Source: JAOPZW01 sp036555665 | Lineage (GTDB): Bacteria; Actinomycetota; Thermoleophilia; Solirubrobacterales; Solirubrobacteraceae | NCBI GenBank assembly: GCA_036555665.1 | Contig: DATBKW010000373.1 | Coordinates: 3,421 to 67,420 of the forward strand | Length of the DNA: 64,000 nt | Direction of reading: 5' to 3' | Shown here: positions 1-10,038 of the stretch, one piece after another | Layout of the letters: each line of letters opens with the position of its first letter | Numbering within the stretch: position 1 is the first letter of the stretch | Notes under the pieces: generated by a model | Database searches by the model: none | Told to the model about the DNA's origin: nothing | The model's input: only the letters and a program-made list of their open reading frames with translations | Translations under genes and position numbers: made by a program

Positions 1-633
1 GTCGAGGGCGCGCTCATCGCCAAGATGCGCAACGGGGGCGAGGCGTGCACATCGGCCAACCGCTTCCACGTCGCCGGCGCGGTCGCCGACGAGTTCGCCG
101 AGAAGCTCGCGGCGAAGATCGGGGAGATGAAGGTGGGCCGCGGAACCGAGCCCGACGTCAAGGTCGGCCCGCTGATCGACGACGACCAGCGCGGCAAGGT
201 CGCCGACCTCGTCGACGACGCGCGCAAGCGCGGCGCGAAGGTCCTCGTCGGCGGCGCACGGGTCGACGGCGCCGGCTACTTCTACGAGCCGACCGTGCTC
301 AGCGACGTCCCCGACGACGCGCGCCTGCTCGACGAGGAGATCTTCGGGCCCGTCGCACCGGTGCGGGCCTTCGGCTCCGACGACGAGGCGATCGCGGCGG
401 CCAACCAGACCGAGTACGGCCTGGTCGCCTACGTCTACACGCAGGACATCAACCGTGCCTTCAAGGTCATCGAGGGCCTGGACACCGGGATGATCGGCCT
501 CAACCAGGGCATGGTGTCGAACGCCGGCGCGCCGTTCGGCGGCGTCAAGGCGTCGGGCTACGGCCGCGAGGGCGGGCCCGAGGGCATCCAGGAGTACCTG
601 GAGACGAAGTACGTCGCGCTGAACGTCCCGTAG
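1..633 (+). CDS. NAD(P)-dependent aldehyde dehydrogenase, C-terminal part
   Basis: This is the 3' part of an aldehyde dehydrogenase gene; the frame is open from base 1, so the start lies outside the window. The visible 210 codons begin just before the catalytic cysteine (GGEACTSANR, Cys at bases 46-48) and include the cofactor-site motif EIFGPVAPV and a C-terminal oligomerisation segment ending ETKYVALNVP. The GLNQG...APFGGVKASGYGREGG stretch resembles succinate-semialdehyde dehydrogenases of the GabD type, which oxidise succinate semialdehyde to succinate. Substrate is inferred from family resemblance only. The cyclase-family gene starts 5 bases downstream, so the two are probably cotranscribed. 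Confidence 0.9.
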   Translation, partial: VEGALIAKMRNGGEACTSANRFHVAGAVADEFAEKLAAKIGEMKVGRGTEPDVKVGPLIDDDQRGKVADLVDDARKRGAKVLVGGARVDGAGYFYEPTVLSDVPDDARLLDEEIFGPVAPVRAFGSDDEAIAAANQTEYGLVAYVYTQDINRAFKVIEGLDTGMIGLNQGMVSNAGAPFGGVKASGYGREGGPEGIQEYLETKYVALNVP

Positions 634-638
634 GTCGG

Positions 639-1403
639 ATGCCCCGGTACGTCGACCTCTCGGCGCCGATCGCCGCCTCACCGGCCGAGGCGCCCGACCT
701 CCTGCGCACGGAGATCGAGTTCGTCGACCACGCGCAGGGCGCCAAGGACATCGAGACGCTGCTCGGCGTGCCGGCCGATCTGCTCCGCGATCGCGAGGGC
801 TGGGCCGTCGAGACGTTCCTGCGCTTCGGCACCCACAACTCCACGCACGTCGACGCACCGTGGCACTACAACTCGAGGATCTGCGAGGACCGCGCGCAGA
901 CGATCGACGAACTGCCGCTCGAGTGGTTCCACGCGCCTGGGGTCGTGCTCGACTTCACGTCTCGCGAGGACGGCGACGCGATCGACACCGCCGACGTGCA
1001 GGACGAGCTCGAGCGCATCGGGCACGCGCTCGCGCCGCTCGAGATCGTGCTCGTGCGCACCGGCCGCGACGCCTTCTACGCCGAGCCCGACTACATGATC
1101 CGCGGCCCCGGCGTCACGGCCGCGGCCACGCGCTGGCTCTTCGAGCAGGGCGTGCGCGTCATGGGCATCGACGCGTGGGGCTGGGACCGGCCGCTTCACC
1201 TGCAGGCCGCGGAGGCCAAGGAGCGCGGCGAGCGCGGCATCTTCTGGGCCGCCCACCAGGTCGACCTGCCCTACTCGCAGATCGAGCGCCTCTTCAACCT
1301 CGGCGCGCTTCCGAGCACCGGCTTCGTCGTCTGCTGCTTCCCGCTGCGCATCGTCGGCGCGAGCGCCGCGCCCGCGCGCGTCGTCGGGATTGTCGACGAC
1401 TGA
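639..1403 (+). CDS. cyclase family protein (kynurenine formamidase-like metal hydrolase)
   Basis: This 254-residue protein belongs to the cyclase family (PF04199), which includes kynurenine formamidases and other metal-dependent amide or lactone hydrolases. The metal-binding signature is visible as HNSTHVDAPWHY near residues 67-78, corresponding to the family HxxxHxD motif, and IDELPLEWF and GIDAWGWDRP are typical later blocks. The ATG at 639 was chosen because MPRYVDLSAPI matches the usual N-terminus; the frame is open further upstream but that part overlaps the dehydrogenase. The partnership with a semialdehyde-type dehydrogenase suggests a small-molecule degradation step; the true substrate cannot be read from sequence. 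Confidence 0.85.
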   Translation: MPRYVDLSAPIAASPAEAPDLLRTEIEFVDHAQGAKDIETLLGVPADLLRDREGWAVETFLRFGTHNSTHVDAPWHYNSRICEDRAQTIDELPLEWFHAPGVVLDFTSREDGDAIDTADVQDELERIGHALAPLEIVLVRTGRDAFYAEPDYMIRGPGVTAAATRWLFEQGVRVMGIDAWGWDRPLHLQAAEAKERGERGIFWAAHQVDLPYSQIERLFNLGALPSTGFVVCCFPLRIVGASAAPARVVGIVDD

Positions 1404-1476
1404 GCCGCGCTATGGTCCGTTGCCGCGCAACCTGCGCGCTCCAGCCGCCGTTAGCAGTGTTGTGAGGAGTCCGTCC

Positions 1477-1524
1477 ATGCGCACCGGGCAGGGCCGCGCC
1501 GCCGCGAGCCTCGGCGGCCGATGA
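1477..1524 (+). CDS. 15-codon leader ORF coupled to the GH2 gene
   Basis: A mini-ORF starts at ATG 1477, seven bases after a good Shine-Dalgarno sequence (GTGAGGAG). It encodes MRTGQGRAAASLGGR and stops with TGA at 1522-1524, overlapping the ATG of the GH2 gene in an ATGA junction. The GH2 ATG has no comparable ribosome site of its own, so translation of the glycosidase is probably coupled to this leader. Whether the peptide has any role is unknown, and there are no runs of a single amino acid suggesting attenuation. Confidence 0.5.
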   Translation: MRTGQGRAAASLGGR

Positions 1525-3361
1525 CGCGCGCGCGCTGGGCAATCCTGGCCGCCTGCTTGGCGGTGGCGATGGGCGTCCTTGCCGTTGCGGGCGCGATCGG
1601 CCAGCAGGCTCGCGACGCAGGCATGCTGCCGCCGGCGACCGCCGCCGCCGGCGAGCAACCGCTCAACGGCCCGTGGATCATTCGCGGCGATCGCGCCGGG
1701 CGCGGCAGGGCGCTCGGCTGGCCGAGCGGACACTTCAGCGGGCGCACGGTGACCGTCCCCTACTCGCCCAACGCGCGCCACGTCCGCGGCGCCGCCGGGA
1801 CGCGCTCGTTCGAGGGGTCGGTGGCCTGGTATCGCACGACGATCAACGTCGCCCACGACGGCGACTACGCCGTTCGCTTCGACTCGGTCAACCACATCGC
1901 CACCGTGTGGATCGACGGGCGCCAGATCACCCATCACACCGGCACCTACCTGCCGTTCGAGGCGCGCGCGCACCTGACCGCGGGCGCGCACGTGCTCGTC
2001 GTGCGGGCCGACTGGCGCAACCCGGCGGCGATGAAGGCCGACGCGTGGCACCGCACGTGGTTCAACTTCGGCGGCATCAATCGCGCGGTTACGATCCGCC
2101 CGCTGGGGCCCAGCGAGCTCGATTCGCCCTCGATCGTCACGCGGCTGGACGGCACGACGGCCGTCGTCGACGTCACCGTGCGCGTCACCAACCGCAGCGG
2201 GCCGCGGACGCTGCAGGTGCGCGGCGCGCTCGCCGGCAGCACGCTGCGCTTCGACGCGGAGCACATGGGCCGCGGCGCCGAGCGCGTCGTGCGTGCGCAG
2301 GCGCGGATCAAGAACCCCGACCTGTGGGAGCCCGGCCACCCGGCGCTGAAGTTGCTGCGCCTGGTGGTCCCGGGCGAGTCGGCGCTGAACGCGCGCGTCG
2401 GGCTGCGCGAGCTGCGCTGGTCCGGAGGGCGGCTGCTGCTCAACGGCCAGCCGCTGCGCCTGCACGGCGCGTCGCTGCAGGAGGACGCGCCGGGCCGCGG
2501 CGATGCGCTGCTCCCTGCCGACATGGACGCGATCGTCGCCCGCCTGAAGGCGATCGGCGCCAACGCCACGCGCAGCCAGCACCCGCTCAGCGATGCGCTG
2601 CTCGACCGCCTCGACGCCGCGGGAATCCTCGTCTGGCAGGGGGTCGGCCCGGTCGACGCGCCCGGCGCGTGGACGTCGCGGACACCCGCGCAGCAGCAGC
2701 GCGCCATCCGCCGCGTGCGCCTCAACATCATCGAGGCGCGCATCCATCCGAGCATCGTCGCCTGGAACCTCGCCAACGAGGTCGCCGGCAACGGGCACTA
2801 CGGCGGCCAGCCCGAGTACGTCGACGCCGCTGCCCAGCTCGTCCATCGGCTCGATCCGGGCCGGCCCGCGGCGATCGACGTCTGGGGCACGCACATGCCG
2901 GACATCGCGGGGCCGATGTACCGCCACATCGACGCGGTCGGTGCGACGAATTACGAGGGCTGGTACGACGACACCTACGCCACTCCGGACGTCATCCGCG
3001 CGCGCATCGGCCAGTGGCTGGCCCAGCTCCACGCGACGTTCCCCGGCAAGGTCCTCATCGTCAGCGAGTTCGGTGCCGAGGCCAACCGCCTCAACCCGCC
3101 CGGCGCCCCGGGCTCGGACGGTTTCCAGGCCAACCTGCTGACCGAGCACATTGGCGTCTACGACGCCACGCCGTGGCTATCCGGATCGCTGATCTGGAAC
3201 CTGCAGGACTTCGCGCTCGCGCCGTCGTTCGCCGGCGGCTCGATCCGCCACGAGGTGCCGAACATCCGTCTCGTGCGCGGCATCAACCAGAAGGGGCTGT
3301 TCACCTACGACGGCCGGCCGAAGCCGTCCGTTGCGGCCGTGCGCCAGGCCTTCGCCGACAG

Positions 3362-3365
<4 letters not shown>
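1521..3365 (+). CDS. exported glycoside hydrolase family 2 protein
   Basis: The 614-residue protein is a family 2 glycosidase (beta-galactosidase/glucuronidase/mannosidase fold). Residues about 7-27 form a hydrophobic signal or anchor segment, so it acts outside the membrane. A jelly-roll sugar-binding domain (about 45-190, with WYRTTINV and WIDGRQI), an Ig-like domain and a TIM barrel follow. The acid/base glutamate is E420 in WNLANEV and the nucleophile is E516 in VSEFGAEA, so it should be active. The specific sugar is not predictable here. The start is set by the ATGA overlap with the leader ORF. Its 3' end overlaps the convergent fumC stop by four bases. Confidence 0.88.
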
Positions 3366-4684
<1,319 letters not shown>

Positions 4685-4694
4685 GTCCGGCACC

Positions 4695-5522
4695 CTAGCC
4701 GCAGAACGCTGCCAACTCGCGCGCGACTCCCACCGGGTCGTCGTAGGCCATGAGGAAGCCCGTGCCGGGCAGCACCCGCAGCTGCGCGTCGGGCAGCAGG
4801 TCGAGCGCCTCCTCGGCGGCCTGCAGCGGATGGCGGCGGTCTTCGTCGGCCCACAGCAGCAGCACCGGCAGGTCCAGCCGCGGGTAGAGGTCGAGCAGCT
4901 CGCGCCGCGGCCCGCGGGGCCAGCGCTTGGCCAGCCGCGCCCACGAGCGCGCGAGGTTGGCGTTGCCGCCGATGTCGGCCATCGCGTGGCGCACGAGGTC
5001 GCGGGCGGCGGGCTCGGCGCTCACCGACAGCTTCACGCCGCGTTTGGGGCGGAAGGCCGCACGGGCGACGTGCGTCATCACGCGGTCCAGGCCGGGCACC
5101 GCGCCGAGCCGGGCCGCCGCGCGCCACGGCTCCCGCGGGGCAGGGCGGTGCAGGGGGTTGGGCATCAACACGAGGCTGCCGGGCTCGAGCAGCCCGAGCT
5201 CGAGCGCCCGCAGGAGGATCTCGGCGCCGAGCTCGTGGCCGCCGACCAGCGGTCGCGGGCCGGCGGTCTCGACGCAGAAGGCGGCGATCACCTCGGCCAG
5301 CCAATCGAGCGTGTAGGGGTGGCGCGGGCGGTCCTCGGAGTCGCCGTGCAGGGGCAGGTCGGGGAGGATCAGTCGGTAGCGGTGGTCGAGGTACTCAACC
5401 GCCGGCTCGAACTCGCGGTAGCTCAGCAGCGCCGAGTGCAGGAGGACGAGGCCCGGGCCGGTGCCCGCCTCGCGGTAGGCCACGCGCGCGCCGTCGGTGT
5501 GGTGGTAGAGGCGCAGCTTCAC
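4695..5522 (-). CDS. alpha/beta-hydrolase fold protein lacking its catalytic triad
   Basis: The 275-residue protein has the alpha/beta hydrolase layout: LVLLHSALLS in place of the usual HG motif, DLPLHGDS, a nucleophile-elbow region and a LLLWADEDRRHPL acid loop. The elbow reads VGGHELGAE, so the expected serine in GxSxG is a glutamate, and the terminal catalytic histidine is replaced by phenylalanine (PGTGFLMAYDDP instead of a GH). Only the acid aspartate remains, so it is probably not a classical esterase and may bind a ligand or partner. The GTG start at 5522 overlaps the upstream lipoprotein stop (GTGA). fumC follows within 10 bases. Confidence 0.8.
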   Translation of the reverse strand: MKLRLYHHTDGARVAYREAGTGPGLVLLHSALLSYREFEPAVEYLDHRYRLILPDLPLHGDSEDRPRHPYTLDWLAEVIAAFCVETAGPRPLVGGHELGAEILLRALELGLLEPGSLVLMPNPLHRPAPREPWRAAARLGAVPGLDRVMTHVARAAFRPKRGVKLSVSAEPAARDLVRHAMADIGGNANLARSWARLAKRWPRGPRRELLDLYPRLDLPVLLLWADEDRRHPLQAAEEALDLLPDAQLRVLPGTGFLMAYDDPVGVARELAAFCG

Positions 5523-5968
5523 CCGCGCGCCTCCCCGGCGCGCACGCCGCGCGCCACCGCGGCGACGACGCGCGGGCCGCCGGCATCGAGGAAGGCCGCG
5601 GCGCGTTCGATGCGCCGCTGCAGCTCGGCGTGGATGCCGGCGGTCCGGGCCGCACCGCGGCGCGTGGCGCCCACCAGATAGCCCAAACGCAGCGCGGCGG
5701 TAGCGTCGCCGCCCTTGGCTGCGTCGGAGAGGTGGTCGGCCGCCCGGGTGAGGACGAGCCCGGCGCTCTGCAGGTCGGCATCGCTGCGCGCGTTGGCCAC
5801 GCACTCGGACAGGCGCGTGCCCGTCGGCAGCGTCACGGTGGCGGGCGCCCGCGCGAGCGCGCGCTCGATCGCGCCCGGAGAGCTCAGGCACGCGTCGTCG
5901 AGCGGCTCGCCGCCGCCGCCGCACGCCGCGAGCAGCACGGCGGCGGACAGCGCGAGGACCCGGACCAT
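5519..5968 (-). CDS. small lipoprotein with alpha-helical repeat-like body
   Basis: The 149-residue product begins with a signal peptide and a clear lipobox (LLAAC, Cys near residue 17) followed by a glycine run, so it should be lipid-anchored on the outer face of the membrane. The remaining sequence is alanine- and arginine-rich helix with two more cysteines (DDACLSS and LSECVAN) and resembles helical-repeat bodies of actinobacterial lipoproteins. I do not recognise a named family. The ATG at 5968 begins the signal peptide. It heads the group lipoprotein-hydrolase-fumC and is divergent from the MATE gene with only 14 bases between starts. Confidence 0.7.
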   Translation of the reverse strand: MVRVLALSAAVLLAACGGGGEPLDDACLSSPGAIERALARAPATVTLPTGTRLSECVANARSDADLQSAGLVLTRAADHLSDAAKGGDATAALRLGYLVGATRRGAARTAGIHAELQRRIERAAAFLDAGGPRVVAAVARGVRAGEARG

Positions 5969-5982
5969 GTCCGGATCGTAGA

Positions 5983-7272
5983 GTGGCCCGGGTGGTCCGC
6001 TCCTCCTACGACCGGGAGATCCTGGGTCTCGCGGTGCCGGCGCTCGGTGCGCTCGCCGCCGAGCCGCTGTACCTGCTCGTCGACACCGCGATCGTCGGTC
6101 ATCTGGGGACACCGCAGCTCGCCGCGCTCGCGCTCGCATCGACGGTGCTGGCGAGCCTGATCGCGCTGTGCATCTTCCTCACCTACGGGACGACGGCGCG
6201 CGTGACGCGGCTGCACGGCGCGGGCCAGGACGCCGAAGCGGCCGCCCTCGGCCCGCAGGCGCTGTGGCTCGCGCTGACCGTCGGCGTGATCGTCGCGGGA
6301 GCCGTGGCCGCGCTGGCCGACCCGCTCGTGCATGCGCTCGGCGGTCAGGGCGACGTCGCGGACATGGCCGTCAGCTACCTGCGCATCGCTTCGCTCGGCG
6401 TCCCGATGGCGCTCATCGCGCTGGCGGGGCAGGGCTGGCTGCGCGGCATGGGCGACCTGCGCACGCCGCTGATCATCGTCGTGGTGGCCAACGCCGCCAA
6501 CGTCGTGCTCGAGCTGTTGTTCGTCTACGGCTTCGACTGGGGGCTCGACGGCTCGGCCTGGGGGACGGTCCTCGCGCAGCTCGGGATGGGCGTGGCGTTC
6601 GCGGTCGTGCTCCTGCAGGTGTTCGCGGCGCCGGATCCCGGCCGCATCCGCTCGCTGGTCTCGATCGGCGCCCAGCTCGTGGTGCGGACCGCGGCGCTGC
6701 TCGGCTGCTTCGTGCTCGCCACCGCCGTCTGTGCGCGTATCGGCGCGGCGACGCTCGGCGCGCACCAGATCGCCTTTCAGCTCTACGGCTTCCTGGCCCT
6801 GCTGCTCGACGCGATCGCCATCGCCGGGCAGGTGATCGTCGGGCGCGCGCTCGGCGCCGGTGACGCCGACGACGCCGTGGCCGCGGCGCGGCGGATGATC
6901 GAACTGTCGCTCTTCGCCGGCCTGATCATCGGCGGCGTCTTCCTCGCGTTGACGAACGTAGTGCCGCGGGCGTTCACCGACGATCCGCAGGTGATCGACC
7001 AGGCGCACGACCTATGGCCGCTGTTCTGTGTGATGTGGCCGGTGGCCGCGGTCGCCTTCGCGCTCGACGGGATCCTCATCGGCGCCGGTGACACGGCGTA
7101 CATGGCGGGTGCGATGGTCGTCTCGTTCGTCGTCTTCGCGCCGATCGTGCTCGCCGCCAATACCGTTGCCGTCGTCTGGGTGGCCATCGACGTGCTCATG
7201 CTCGTGCGCGTGGCGACGCTCGGCGCGCGCTTCGCGCGGCGGCGGTGGGTGCTGGTCGGCGCGCACGCGTAG
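5983..7272 (+). CDS. MATE family multidrug/metabolite exporter
   Basis: The 429-residue membrane protein has about 12 hydrophobic segments and typical MATE features: an N-terminal DREILGLAVPALGALAAEPLYLLVDTAIVGHLG segment, the paired internal repeat (two six-helix halves) and GAHQIAFQLYGFLALLLDAI in the second half. These proteins export cationic drugs or metabolites against a Na+ or H+ gradient; the sequence resembles the DinF branch. The start is GTG 5983; a second GTG at 5992 would also fit the first helix. It is divergently transcribed from the lipoprotein gene, so the 14-base gap must hold or overlap both promoters. Confidence 0.88.
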   Translation: MARVVRSSYDREILGLAVPALGALAAEPLYLLVDTAIVGHLGTPQLAALALASTVLASLIALCIFLTYGTTARVTRLHGAGQDAEAAALGPQALWLALTVGVIVAGAVAALADPLVHALGGQGDVADMAVSYLRIASLGVPMALIALAGQGWLRGMGDLRTPLIIVVVANAANVVLELLFVYGFDWGLDGSAWGTVLAQLGMGVAFAVVLLQVFAAPDPGRIRSLVSIGAQLVVRTAALLGCFVLATAVCARIGAATLGAHQIAFQLYGFLALLLDAIAIAGQVIVGRALGAGDADDAVAAARRMIELSLFAGLIIGGVFLALTNVVPRAFTDDPQVIDQAHDLWPLFCVMWPVAAVAFALDGILIGAGDTAYMAGAMVVSFVVFAPIVLAANTVAVVWVAIDVLMLVRVATLGARFARRRWVLVGAHA

Positions 7273-7353
7273 ATCGGCAGTATCGGCCCGCCAAACCTGC
7301 GCAAAGCCGCAGCGCCGGTCGCGCGGGCGCCGCCGGATGCCGTACTTGGCGCC

Positions 7354-7557
7354 ATGAGCACCACCGCTCGTCCGGATGCGCGGCTGGGGCTGACCGCGTC
7401 ACAGGCCGCGCGCCACCTCGGGGTCTCGATCTCGACGCTGCGGCGCTGGTCGGACGCCGGCCACCTGCAGGCCTACCGGACGCCCGGCCGTCAGCGCCGC
7501 TTCAGCGTCGAGCAGCTCGACGCCTTCCTCGACTCACTGCGCCCGCGCGGCGGCTGA
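7354..7557 (+). CDS. small MerR/BldC-like helix-turn-helix protein
   Basis: This 67-residue protein is essentially one winged helix-turn-helix domain: LTASQAARHLGVSISTLRRWSDAGHLQAYRTPGRQRRFSVEQLDAFL. The HTH plus the Arg-rich wing (TPGRQRRF) is the MerR/excisionase fold, as in the small actinobacterial developmental regulator BldC. It has no effector domain, so it probably binds DNA as a head-to-tail oligomer or acts with a partner; that is inferred from the fold. It stands alone between the MATE gene and the convergent HD-GYP gene. Phage-type excisionases share the fold, but no integrase is nearby. Confidence 0.8.
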   Translation: MSTTARPDARLGLTASQAARHLGVSISTLRRWSDAGHLQAYRTPGRQRRFSVEQLDAFLDSLRPRGG

Positions 7558-7571
7558 CCAGCCGGCGCGGC

Positions 7572-8909
7572 TCACGACGACGGCGCGATCGCCTCGTTCA
7601 TGCGGCGCTCGATGTCGAGCTCGCGGTCGAAGTCGGCCTCGTCGGCGTGGCGGTACTCGGTGCCGCGTCCGGCGAGCAGATCGGCGAGCGCCTCGACGTA
7701 CGTCGCGTCGAGCTGCGAGCCGGCGACGCGCCGAAGCTCGTTGAGGGCCTCGAACGAGTTCATCGGCGTCCGATACGTGTCCGGGGCGGTCAGGGTGTCG
7801 TAGACCTCGGCCACCGCGACGACGCGAGCGATCGCGGGGATCTCGTCGCCGTGCAGCCGCTGGGGGTAGCCGCGGCCGTCGATGCGCTCGTGATGGGCGC
7901 GCACGATCTCGGCGACCGGGCCGTAGACGCCGATGTCGCGCAGCAGTTCCGCGCCGATGTCCGGGTGGCGCCGGATGCCGCGCCAGTCGGCCTCCGCCAG
8001 GCGCCCGCCGCGCTCCATGACGCGGTCCGAGAGCGCGAACTTGCCGATGTCGTGCAGGAGGCCGGCGGTATGGGCGAGCTCCTGGTCGCGCTTGGACATG
8101 CCGCAGTGCTTGGCGATGTCGCGCGAGAACGCTGCGACCGCCGCGCAATGGCGCGCCGCGCGCGAGTCGCGCTCGTCGAGGGTGCGGATGAGTCCCGAGA
8201 GGACGCCCCAGGAGAGGTTCGCGTACTGCCGCGTGCGCTCGCGCGCGACGATGACGAGGCGCGCCATGTAGGAGAACGCGATCACGTTGAGCAGCACGAA
8301 GACGAGCGCCAGCAGTCCCAGCTGGTCGTAGATGCCGGCGATGACCGCGACCAGTCCGACGTTGAGCAGGACGGCTGGGAACGTCGCCAGCGCGCCGCGG
8401 ATCGTCCCCAGGACCGACTTGCCGTCGAGGAGGGCGAACGCCGTCGACGCGAACAGCAGGTTCACCGCCATCGTTCCCGTCGCCACGAGCGCGAGCACGG
8501 CGATGAACTCGAAGCTGTCGCTGGGTGGATCGATCGCCTCGAAGAGGAACGCCGCCAGCATCACCGGCGTCGCCGAGCCCGCGATGTTGATCAGCAGCGC
8601 CTGCCAGCGGTAGCGGTCGACGATCCACACGCCGACGTAGGAGATCGTGGGCACCCAGAAGGCGGCGACGGGGCCCAGGAAGGCCACAGCGAGCATTGCC
8701 GCAAGGAAGGCCGCCGACAGCGTCAGGGTGGGCGCGTGCCGGGCCGCGATAAGCTCAGCGACCAGGGCGCATACCGCCAGGACGACTGCTAAAGGCTTGA
8801 CTAGCGGCGACCAGGACGACATCGTCAGCCCTACGACCCCGACGCAAACGACGACGACCGCAAGCGTCATCGCGAGCACGGGACGCCCCCGAGGCTGGGC
8901 CTCCGTCAT
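7572..8909 (-). CDS. membrane-anchored HD-GYP domain phosphodiesterase
   Basis: The 445-residue protein has an N-terminal membrane region of about seven hydrophobic helices (residues 12-220) and a C-terminal HD-GYP domain. Metal-site motifs are intact: RHCAAVAAFS, GLLHDIGKF (HD), RRHPDIG, HHERIDGRGYP (the GYP signature) and AEVYDTLT. HD-GYP proteins hydrolyse cyclic di-GMP (or related dinucleotides), usually in response to the attached sensor. The sensor here is a compact membrane domain of unknown ligand. It is divergent from the MerR/zinc-ribbon cluster at 9139, which suggests but does not prove a shared signalling pathway. Confidence 0.88.
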   Translation of the reverse strand: MTEAQPRGRPVLAMTLAVVVVCVGVVGLTMSSWSPLVKPLAVVLAVCALVAELIAARHAPTLTLSAAFLAAMLAVAFLGPVAAFWVPTISYVGVWIVDRYRWQALLINIAGSATPVMLAAFLFEAIDPPSDSFEFIAVLALVATGTMAVNLLFASTAFALLDGKSVLGTIRGALATFPAVLLNVGLVAVIAGIYDQLGLLALVFVLLNVIAFSYMARLVIVARERTRQYANLSWGVLSGLIRTLDERDSRAARHCAAVAAFSRDIAKHCGMSKRDQELAHTAGLLHDIGKFALSDRVMERGGRLAEADWRGIRRHPDIGAELLRDIGVYGPVAEIVRAHHERIDGRGYPQRLHGDEIPAIARVVAVAEVYDTLTAPDTYRTPMNSFEALNELRRVAGSQLDATYVEALADLLAGRGTEYRHADEADFDRELDIERRMNEAIAPSS

Positions 8910-9055
8910 GCGCAGAAATTACAACGTCTGCGAGAGGTCCAGACGTGGTTGGAAAGAGAGCTGCCTAGCGGCCGCCGTAAAACATCACAAGTGCTCCCCT
9001 CGTTTGGGGGTTTGCCGGATCGGACGTGGCGGAACATACACACGTCCAGATGGCA

Positions 9056-9111
9056 TTGCACGGATTTCTCCGCGAAACCCGTGCAAGATCTGTGTGCGCG
9101 GAGACAGATCT
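9056..9111. promoter_or_regulatory. two adjoining inverted repeats upstream of the MerR-like cluster
   Basis: Two dyads lie back to back in the 229-base divergent region. The first pairs TTGCACGGATTT (9056-9067) with AAACCCGTGCAA (9075-9086), 11 of 12 bases matching over a 7-base spacer. The second pairs AGATCTGT (9086-9093) with ACAGATCT (9104-9111), perfect, over a 10-base spacer. They share base 9086. Size and position 28-83 bases before the GTG of the MerR-like gene suit an autoregulatory operator. The binding protein is inferred, not shown. The rest of 8910-9138 is non-coding and relatively AT-rich, with a short CCCC-TCGTTT-GGGG hairpin near 8997. Confidence 0.5.
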
Positions 9112-9138
9112 CTGTAAGACTGGTGCAGTGCGAGGGCT

Positions 9139-10038
9139 GTGCGCACGCTGAAGACCTCCGAGGCTGCCGCGGTGCTCAACGTGAGCCCGAATACGCTCCG
9201 CGCGTGGGAGCGCCGTTTCGGCTACCCCAAGCCGCAGCGGACCGCCGGCAAGCATCGGCTCTACACACACGGCGAGGTCGCCGCTCTGCGCGACGCCCTG
9301 CAGGAAGGGCTTTCGATCTCGTCCGCAATCTCGCGTGCGCGCGAGTCGCTGAGTTCGGACACGAGCACGCTGGTCGGCGCCTTGCAGGCCTTCGAGCTCG
9401 ACCGCGCGGATGCCGCGATGGAGGCGGCGCTCGCGCTGCGCTCCGTCGAGCGCAGCGTCGAGGAGGTCCTGCTGCCGTCGATCCGCGAGATCGGCGAGCG
9501 CCACGGCTTCGACTCGGCGCCCTGGGCCTTCGCCGCACGCTGGGCCACCGACTGGCTCCAGCGCGCCCAGCGGATGGCGCCGCCGCCGACGCGGCCGACC
9601 GCGATCCTGGTCGGCGACGCCACGCGCGACGACCTCGATCCCGACGCGCTGGCCCTCAAGGCGCTCCAGCTCTTCGCCGTCCGCTCCGGGGCGCGCGTGC
9701 TCGTCCTGCCGATCACCGGCGTGGCGGGCCTGAACGAGGTGCTCGGAGCGTTCGCGCCGCAGGTGGTCGTCATCGCCGGGGCTCACGCCTCCGATGACGA
9801 CGTCGCACGCTGGGCCTACCGCGTCCGCTCCGCCAGCGGCGCACTGCCGATGGCGCTCTACCGCCGCGGCGGCCGCGCCGACGCCGCCCGCACGACCGCG
9901 CGCACCCTCCCGGATTCCTCCGGCGAGGCGCACCGCATCGTCCTTGACATTCTCGATGGCCGGCCGCGGGGGATGGCCGCTCCGGCTGACGACCACATCG
10001 ACCAGCCGGACACCAGCCGCCAGGTGAAAGCTTCGTGA
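9139..10038 (+). CDS. CarH/LitR-like MerR regulator with degenerate cobalamin-binding domain
   Basis: The 299-residue protein has an N-terminal MerR HTH (LKTSEAAAVLNVSPNTLRAWERRFGYP, residues 3-27, wing around QRTAGKHRLY), a four-helix bundle (about 75-150) and a Rossmann-like domain (about 152-250). This is the layout of B12-dependent photoreceptor regulators such as CarH. However, the cobalamin DxHxxG motif is absent (GDATRDDLDPDAL in its place) and the bundle lacks the usual W...EH pair, so B12 binding is unlikely. GTG 9139 puts the HTH at the N-terminus. The next gene overlaps by four bases (GTGA), and a paralogue lies at 10654. Confidence 0.8.
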   Translation: MRTLKTSEAAAVLNVSPNTLRAWERRFGYPKPQRTAGKHRLYTHGEVAALRDALQEGLSISSAISRARESLSSDTSTLVGALQAFELDRADAAMEAALALRSVERSVEEVLLPSIREIGERHGFDSAPWAFAARWATDWLQRAQRMAPPPTRPTAILVGDATRDDLDPDALALKALQLFAVRSGARVLVLPITGVAGLNEVLGAFAPQVVVIAGAHASDDDVARWAYRVRSASGALPMALYRRGGRADAARTTARTLPDSSGEAHRIVLDILDGRPRGMAAPADDHIDQPDTSRQVKAS

